Assembly (NCBI GenBank): GCA_016808115.1
Contig: JAEQBH010004399.1
Coordinates: 477,656-541,655, forward strand
Direction: 5' to 3'
Source: Tetrastigma voinierianum
Lineage: Eukaryota; Streptophyta; Magnoliopsida; Vitales; Vitaceae
DNA length: 64,000 bases
Within the stretch, counting starts at the first letter, position 1; the number at the start of each line of letters is the position of its first letter. Position numbers and translations under genes: made by a program. The notes beneath the pieces are model-generated. The model saw only the letters and a program-made list of their open reading frames with translations, made no database searches and had not been told where the DNA came from. This document shows positions 56,917 to 64,000 of the stretch, piece by piece.

Positions 56917-58399
56917 GTTCGGCCCGACCCCCTTGGCCCATTTTTTATTTTAAAATTTTAATAACTACATATTATTTTCTAATTATTAAGAATATTACTT
57001 TTCTATTCTAAAAATATAAAATAGTTGTTTATAGGAAAAAGAATAGTTATTAAATAATTGTTATTAGTATAGAGATAATTTAAAATAAAATAATATATAT
57101 ATAAATATAACTATAATAATAATTTATTTTGTACTAATATTTTAAGAACATAAAAATAAACTATAAGTATTTCATGAAACTTTATTTTATAAAATATAAA
57201 ATTTGTAAAAAAATTTATTTATTATCATTTTAATATTTTAATATCAAACCTATTTTGACCCATTTTAGCTCGCTACCTACATAAGTCAATAGGCGGCAAC
57301 GGACCAGAATAAAAGTAGACGAATTGGTTTGACCCATTTTTGACCACGATCGTAATGGGCTTGGGTCGTATGGGTGGATCGACCAAGCACCCGGCTATGG
57401 GGCATATGCCTCTAAGCTAAGGCTCTCCTTCTTCAATTTTCTTTTAATTAATGTTTCTAATAGTCAAACAAAAATATTTACTTATATAAATATATCTTGT
57501 CTTTTTTAGATTAAGATTATTTTTGTTATTAAAGTTAATAAAACTTCAAACATTTAGAAGACTTTTGAGTCATTATTTGGTCCAACTTTTTTTAAAAATA
57601 GTATTAAAACTCATCAAAAAAAAGTCCATTTCAAAAACTTAAAAAAAAAAAAAAAAAAAAGGACAAACTCATCAAAAAAAGTTAATGGGAACTCAACATA
57701 TCTATGAACTAAAAAATTTTTCTATCTTCCATTTTGTTTTTTTTGTCCCAACTCAAGTAAATATACACATTTTTGACACACCCAATGGAGTCATTCATAG
57801 AAGTACAGGTTGAGAAATAATATTTTCATTAAAAATAATAATATAAATAAAAAAAAAAAAATTCATTCTAGACCACTTTTAAATTTTTGGGAAAAGTATA
57901 TATAAGATTATCGATATAAAAATAATTATAAATACGTCAGCTAAGAATTGGATTCCTTAATTCACTTCATCGCAGAAAAATAATTATAAATCAGTCGATA
58001 TATTATTCATGGCAATAAATGTACTAATACATTCACTATTTATGGTAGTACATTGGTTAGTTATAATAATATATTAACTGATTTACAATTTTTTTATAAA
58101 GTAGCTTGAATCATGTAAATCCAATTTTTGATGATATATGTACAATCATTTTCAAATTCATAGCATGTTACATACTTTTCCCTAAAAATTTATTCAAAAT
58201 GGTCTCCTTATACCAGGTAGAATAGATATCTAGATCTTTCATTTTTTTTTTAATTTAATTTAGAAGTCTCAGTTAAAATGAAACAATAGTTTCAAAAATA
58301 CCCGTTTCTAACAGTAGCTTCTAACTTGTTTTAAAAAAAAATTTAAAAAAAAATTTGAAGAGCTTTATATTGAAGAATAATTTCAAAAATACCCAAAAT

Positions 58400-58433
<34 letters not shown>

Positions 58434-61130
58434 AAATAAGATCCGGCAACTCTATCCTTCATTTTTTCTTTTTTCAATTTAGTACTGTTTTTTATTACTA
58501 TGGTAATTATTGTGTATTATCACCATTATTATTTTATTTGTTTTCTTTTCTCAGCGCACTTCCAGTACTGCCACACATGGTTGTCGTCGTTGCCGCTGTT
58601 AATAATAGAGACGCTTCCGAATTCCGATAATACCCTCCTCTGCCGCCACTTTTCTTTGTAAGGGGATGGGGTAGGAAGGGAAAACGACTCCATTTTCTGG
58701 GTTCTATTTCTATCCTTAAAATTACACTGTAAAAGCTTTTCATTTCGTTTTTTGTTTCATTTAATTTGTTATCATCTAAATATTTCGCTAGCTCTCTCTC
58801 CATGTATTTACAAATGTAAAAGAAAAATTTAATAGATAAATAAAAAGATAAATTATTTTGTAAATAATTTAGATATTATAATTTTTATAATTTATTTTAT
58901 TATTATTATTATTTTATACATATAAAAAACACATTTTTAAATTACTTTTGTTTATAATCAGGAAAATAAACCTTATTAAGTTTCATCTTGTATCAAAAAA
59001 AAAAAGTTTCATCTAATCTTTCCTATCCTTTGCTTTTTATTTTTATTAATTTTTTAAACCCAAAAAGTCTGGGAGAAAAAAATAAGATAGGAAAAATATA
59101 ACTCAAATACAAAATTTTATAAAATTTCTCCTTTATTTAATTATTATAATAAATTATGGAGTGTAAATGAGTGATTCTTAAATATTCGTAGAATCTTTGA
59201 GTGATTCGATTAAGTTGGGCTTGTACGAGTAGTTAGTCGAGTTAAATTATCCGCAATCTACGACTCGAGGATCTGTTTCTTAGTTTAATCAAACTTTTCT
59301 ATTTTAGTAATCGAGTCGAGTTCAAGTATAATTATTTATTAATTCATTTAATTGATTTGAGCTTTATTGAATCGAGTTTAATTATAATTATTTATTAATT
59401 TTTTTAATTGATTTAAACTTTATCGAATCGAGTTCAAAAAACTCAACTATTTTTCGAATCGAAGTTCAAATATCTAAAGAAATTGTCCAATTTGAATATC
59501 TATAAAAAATCTCAATTGAATTAAACTCGAATTCGAGTTTCGAATTTTTTAAGTGAATTGAGTTTGAGCTTGCGTCCATAAAAGGAAAAGGAAAAGGAAA
59601 AGAAATATATTTTCTTCAAGCTTCATCTATCATTCATTATATTTAAGAAAAGGTAGGAGAAGAATCTTTTAACTCTTTTCCTCTCCTCTTCTTTTCACAA
59701 TTATTTTTTATATTCTTTTTACCTTTATTTTCATTACCCCTAAAAGTCATTTTTCTTCATATTTATATTTATAGTCATTTCCTTAGGCTCCGTAAAAGTG
59801 TTAAAGTACCAGGAAAATAAAAAATAAATGATTTTATTATATTTGGCTTCATAGTTAAAAATATAAATAAATAAATATAATCAAAATTTATCAAGATTTT
59901 ACATATTTTCAAATTTATTATTCTTTATATAATACAAAGAAGTAAATAAAATGAGTTTAAATAAATATTTTATAATTGATAGATGTGTTTATATAAACAT
60001 ACACCGTTAATTTATTTGCAGTTTTCAAAAAAAAATTATGATAACAAAGTAAAATACATATATGTTTATATTAATTTTTACTTGTGTACCATTAATTTTA
60101 ACTTTCATATGTTATCATCACTCACCTTCGATATTTAAAATAAAATTATTTGACAATTTTATTCTTACATAATTAATTGCATTTATCTAGAGCTCAATTT
60201 GAAACCCCAAAGCAGGGAAGAAAAAAATATTAAAAAAATAATTCTATCATATTTTATTTAAACATCAAATATTAAAATTCCTCAAAATTTTATTTATTTT
60301 TAAATTTTTTGATATATAATAAAAATAAAAATAAAAACAAGTGAAATGCATTTAAATAATTGCATAGAAATAATTTAATAAGTTTAAACCTATTTTTTTG
60401 TTTCCTCCAAATTTTCCTGTACTGTTTTTTCTCCCTATTTTCCTTAGCCATATATATTTTTGGTTATTTAAATCATTATACTTAAAAATTAAAATAAATG
60501 AAATAAAGTTAACATGATACACAAAAAAGTTATCAATTATAAATATATTTCTATTTTCTTTCAATCCTCTAACATTTAAAATCAATCATTTCCTTACATA
60601 ACTACCAATTTCTTTTTTTTTTTTAAACAAGTACCAATTTCTAATAATAAAATTTTGTGAAAACAATATTGATGTTTTTAAAATTTTTATTTTTAAAAAC
60701 TGAAATTAATTGGGAAGAAAAAAACAACAAAAAGGATGTTTTAGTGTGCTCCACTGGACATGTCTTCCCTTTTTGGAGAAGATTAAAAAGCTAAATTAAG
60801 ATTTTACATTACATAAAATTAGAGTTCTACAAATTAGAAATCATATACCAAACAAACACTTAATTCATGGATTTTGCAAATTGCATATTCTCCAAAAGAA
60901 ACAATCCATGCAACCTAAGGTAATGTTTGGTTCCACATTTTGATTGAAAACACAAAAAACGTATTAAGGTATGTTTTCTAAAATTGTTCTTTCTTTTGAT
61001 TTATTTATTTTTATGTTTTTACATACGAGTGGCAAGGCCAGCGAGTTATAAATGTTTTTCCTTGTTCTTAATAACAAAAAACAGTTTTCAAAATACAGAA
61101 ACCAAACATACCCAATTCTTTTTTTTTTTT
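56917..61130. other. AT-rich spacer with degraded repeats
   Basis: No gene was recognised. Included are a segment with GACCCATTTTTGACC words (57,240-57,400) like 28,700-28,850, a (TA)n run at 58,402-58,431, a three-copy tandem at 59,316-59,480 and long AT-rich tracts. Confidence 0.55.
59316..59480. repeat. 57-bp tandem repeat with TCGAGTT words
   Basis: TCGAGTT(C/T)AA occurs at 59,316, 59,372 and 59,430, with AATTATTTATTAATT and TTTAATTGATTT between. Confidence 0.8.
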
Positions 61131-61378
61131 TTCCTTTAAAATGTACACAGAAAGCCTCCTATTATGAAAGATAACAGAACCTCACACCAGACTATACGAG
61201 GAATAGAAAGCCTGAACATAGTAAAAAGTTCCCAGACCAGGCCACATCACATCATCATATCAGTGCGGTTTACGAAGTGCGAAGAATAAGAAGAAGAATA
61301 ATGGGGTTACCATGAATTTATTTAACATCCCGCTCGAGAAGGCAGAACGGATCAAAACCCGAGAGGCCGAGAGCGTCT

Positions 61379-61823
61379 CTACACGAACATGGATCTAGGC
61401 CTAAAGTCCAGCCTATGGACATCTACGTCCTCATCCGATCGGCTGCCACCTTTAAGAAGATGGCCGACCAGTGAGTTCCCAGCTAATTCTTTGCAACTTG
61501 AAAACTTATCATCCCACAAACCTCGCACGAAACCACCCTTAAGATGATCAACTGATCTTTGAGGTGGAAGACTCGAGCGACAGTTCCTGAGAGCGGTTGA
61601 AGTCACGGAATGCGCTGCCTCCCTTCCATTTCGGGAACCAATCACCCACTTCCCATTGAAGGTGGATCTTCCCATAGAAAGTGGAGGATGATCCTTCTTC
61701 ATAAAGGTGGGCAATATTAGAATGGAGGGTATGTGAAAATATATGGCGAGGAATTTCTTGGAAGAAGCCGGCTCCCGATCTCGCCAACTTCTTAAGCATT
61801 GGAGAGTCGGTAGTCGCCTGCAT
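61379..61823 (-). pseudogene. Exon-like fragment of an unidentified protein
   Basis: I do not recognise this protein. On the minus strand a frame from 61,823 reads LARSGAGFFQEIPRHIFSHT, HLYEEGSSSTFYGKIHLQWE and VGDWFPKWKGG, and stops near 61,548. A second frame carries on with VDHLKGGFVRGLWDDKFSSC, GNSLVGHLLKGG and LDFRPRSMFV, and stops at 61,379. The balanced composition and smooth hand-over suggest one true exon with a frame break near 61,560. TATGCAG upstream of 61,823 could be an acceptor. The T-rich minus-strand downstream region to about 61,150 could be 3' untranslated sequence. Alternative: a host gene fragment captured beside or within a Tat-type LTR, since a primer site lies only 90 bp away. 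Confidence 0.45.
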
Positions 61824-61913
61824 AGCTAGGTCCCTTGTTTGTTTGCGGGTTCTTCTTCATTAGGTTCATGCCACGGAAGCGTCAGTGGAGTGCGAGAATC
61901 AGAGAACTGACAA

Positions 61914-61933
61914 TTGGCGCAGTCTGTGGGAAC
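61914..61933 (+). other. Tat-type primer-binding site
   Basis: TTGGCGCAGTCTGTGGGAAC matches the TTGGCGCCGTCTGTGGGAA sequence seen just after the 5' LTR in Tat-lineage gypsy elements, with one change. It is preceded by GAACTGACA, a possible LTR end. A full LTR upstream was not delimited. Confidence 0.75.
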
Positions 61934-62397
61934 GACTAAGTAAAAAGTCACATCGGCAATGTTTGAGGCTTCGTCGACTATCAAGCGATCCCTCGCTTCC
62001 CAAAGAATCGATAGTTTCTGCTCATTCATACAATTCATAGGATCCGGTCGCTATGGCCAGCAATCCAGCAAACCTGTCCCTGGAAGACTAGTTCCTTCAC
62101 TGGCTTTAGGACATGGAGGCCGCGGGAGGAACAGGCGGACAAATGGTAGAATTAACGAGGCCGTCTTGACCATCTACATCGAGAACGATCACTGTGGGCT
62201 CGTCTGGAAGGAGGAACGACTTGAGTATGCGAGAGGCGACCACCTTGCACCCCAGTGGGAGCACATCCGGCCAGGGCAGCAACCCGACGCGGCGGGCGAT
62301 GGGGGTATCTTCGCCAGTAGCTCTCGGCTTCCGGATCGCCTCTAAAAACAAGTAGAGTCGAATCAAGGAAGAGGCCCTGAATGCGGATTCGACCGTC

Positions 62398-63125
62398 CGT
62401 CGGCGGCATGCCTCCGCCGATATGGAAATTCTGTGAAGTGGCGATGGATCATGCTCTATGACATTACCGACGGGCGCGGCACCTTCTGTTCATGTTCGGG
62501 TACCTATAGCCGGATGCACCTGACCGTATAATACTGCACCGTATATGTTGTTATCGTCCCTGGATTGGGCGACACATCTTAAACTACGAGGCTGCTTAGC
62601 ATGGCTTGTCATAATGCCATTTGCCATGTATGATGGCTCTTAGGCCGTATGACCACATGCCGCACTTCAATGGGCGATGATACTCAATGCGAGTGGCCAG
62701 TTTATTATGCAAAGTGTTCAGGCCCGACTGAAGGGCCCGTAGCCTTTAGTTCCTGAGCTCCAGCGGAGATCTATCGAGCAAACGTTTAGTGAGCTATGGC
62801 GACATTTGTTTCCCGATTATCCGTGCTCGGTTCAACATAAGGAAACATCGGTTCTCTGAACCATCCTCAGCGGAAGATGAGTCACATGTAGTGATTTCCT
62901 GAGGAGATTCTTTAGGGATGGGGGGCATTCAACAAATTGATTCATATAGTATGGATGCGGTCCTCCAAAATTTTTGGAGGAGCTTTGGGCCGACCACACC
63001 GTTCTTCCATTCACTATCCCTAGATCCGCCAGTAACAATGGAAGAATTATACAAACGGGCGGATAGATATTTAACATTGGAAGATAACATCAGTGCCTCT
63101 AGGCGGGGCATTCCAACGTGAAGTG
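62398..63125 (+). pseudogene. Tat-like gag remnant
   Basis: Broken frames follow the primer site. The clearest is 62,918-63,118 with SMDAVLQNF, TPFFHSLSLDPPVTMEELYK and RADRYLTLEDNI. This corresponds to the C-terminal part of the Tat/Athila gag domain (…FxxSLxxxPPxTMxELxxRADKYxxxED). An upstream frame near 62,790 reads FSELWRHLFPDY. No pol is seen before the next LTR at 63,370. The fragment is non-functional. Confidence 0.65.
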
Positions 63126-63369
63126 GCGAGTGGCCACTAAATTCAGCACGAGAACCCAGGGGATCAAGTGCTAGAAACGCTCTGAGACCAATCGAGAAAG
63201 GAAGGGAACCTCACGGTTACCTATGAACATCTGTATGACGGGCTCCTTCAGCTCGTCGGGATCGTCCACGAATTCAAATAGCCTTACATTCAGTCGATCC
63301 ATACAGTGTAACCAATCTTTGAGGTGTGACTATCACAGGGACCACGGGCACGAGACCAACCGATGTAGA

Positions 63370-64000
63370 TGTAATGCCCCAAAAATAACCTAGAATTTTT
63401 ATAATAATTTTATTATGTATTCTAGCTATGATTGAGTCAAACTTGGGTTTTTCCGGGAAATCTAATAAATTGTGAAATGTGAAATGAATATGTGAGAATA
63501 TGATTAAATGTTATATGCTAAAATGAGAAATTGATTGAACTCGGAAATAAACCTAAGTGTAAAAAGAGCAAATTTGGAATTGGTAAAATGAGGACCTAAG
63601 GGTCAAGAATAGAATAAGCTTAAATGCAAAAGTGAATTAAATGATAAATGAAAAGTGAATGTGCAAATAAGGAAACTGGTAAGCTTTAAGTGAGAAAAAT
63701 GGAAAATGGGATTTAATGAGGAAGCCAAAGATGGCCTTATAATGGATAAGTGATATTAGACCACATTGGGTCTTAAAATGCTCATTTGAGCAAAAACGTA
63801 TTTGAGAGGGAGAATGGGAGAGAAGAGCTAGGGTTGAGGAGAAATCAAGGTTTTGTGGGAGATCATCCCCATTTCTAGTTTCCAAGTGATCAAGGAGGAA
63901 GAAGGAAGCTAGGGCATAGAGTTTCAAAGAGATTCAAGTATGAACCTAAACCCTAGAAAGTGGTATTTGATGTTTGGGTTAGAAAAACCCTAATCCATCC
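63370..64000 (+). mobile_element. Family-B LTR start, cut by the window end
   Basis: It starts TGTAATGCCCC. AAATGAGGACCTAAGGGTCA (63,587), ATGGCCTTATAATGG (63,733), TTGGGTCTTAAAATG (63,768) and a GA-rich run (63,808-63,850) followed by AACCCTAGAAAG match the first 600 bp of the LTR at 52,418. Confidence 0.72.

Noticed and set aside
62106..62409. Overlapping minus-strand ORFs opposite the Tat leader
   Set aside because: Shadow frames of a GC-rich leader/gag region; no motif.

Overview
The window is plant nuclear DNA, most likely from a eudicot and possibly a woody one (the species cannot be fixed from sequence alone). It is dominated by nested LTR retrotransposons. These include Ty3/gypsy elements primed by initiator tRNA-Met (TGGTATCAGAGC-type sites), Athila/Tat-type elements with TTGGCGCC primer sites, and one Ty1/copia element. 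A decayed CC-NBS-LRR (CNL) resistance-gene locus sits between them. Nothing prokaryotic is visible and no intact long ORF exists. Coding regions are recognisable only by motifs spread over several frames.

Layout. 1-18,020: a large Tekay/Del-like gypsy element (E2) whose 5' LTR runs off the left edge. Its gag is interrupted by a solo LTR (876-2248, TSD ATGTT) and by a complete 7.9-kb gag-only element (E1, 3004-10951, TSD TGGTA). Pol resumes at 10,952 and the 3' LTR is 14,693-~18,020. 18,040-28,185: a truncated minus-strand LTR, an Athila-like LTR with a triplicated primer site, then a copia element split by a minus-strand Athila-like LTR. That LTR is itself split by a solo gypsy LTR (23,412-25,788, TSD AGTAG). 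28,186-30,770: AT-rich spacer. 30,775-38,100: a frameshifted CNL gene followed by a series of homologous 54-nt mini-exon modules, part of it carried on a 1.58-kb tandem duplication with a MITE-like insert. 38,683-56,916: LTRs in both orientations, including a three-level nest at 42,588-48,490 (LTR minisatellite, TIR DNA transposon, solo LTR containing tandem tRNA-derived SINE-like units) and two LTRs arranged head to head at 51,818/52,418. 56,917-61,130: AT-rich spacer. 61,379-63,130: an exon-like minus-strand fragment abutting a Tat-type primer site and gag remnant. 63,370-64,000: the start of another gypsy LTR cut by the window end.

Relationships. Several LTR families share one block containing GATCTCGGATGATGAAGCGG, in both orientations, so they are probably related lineages. 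Insertion order can be read from the nesting and from three target-site duplications that match exactly. The most unusual signals are the repeated mini-exon array behind the CNL gene, the dense GTCGCGAC palindrome array in the U3 of the Athila-like LTR, the divergent tRNA-like promoter palindrome inside the SINE-like tandem array, and the duplicated or triplicated primer-binding regions. Many small insertions and deletions separate repeat copies, so some frame breaks may be assembly errors rather than mutations.
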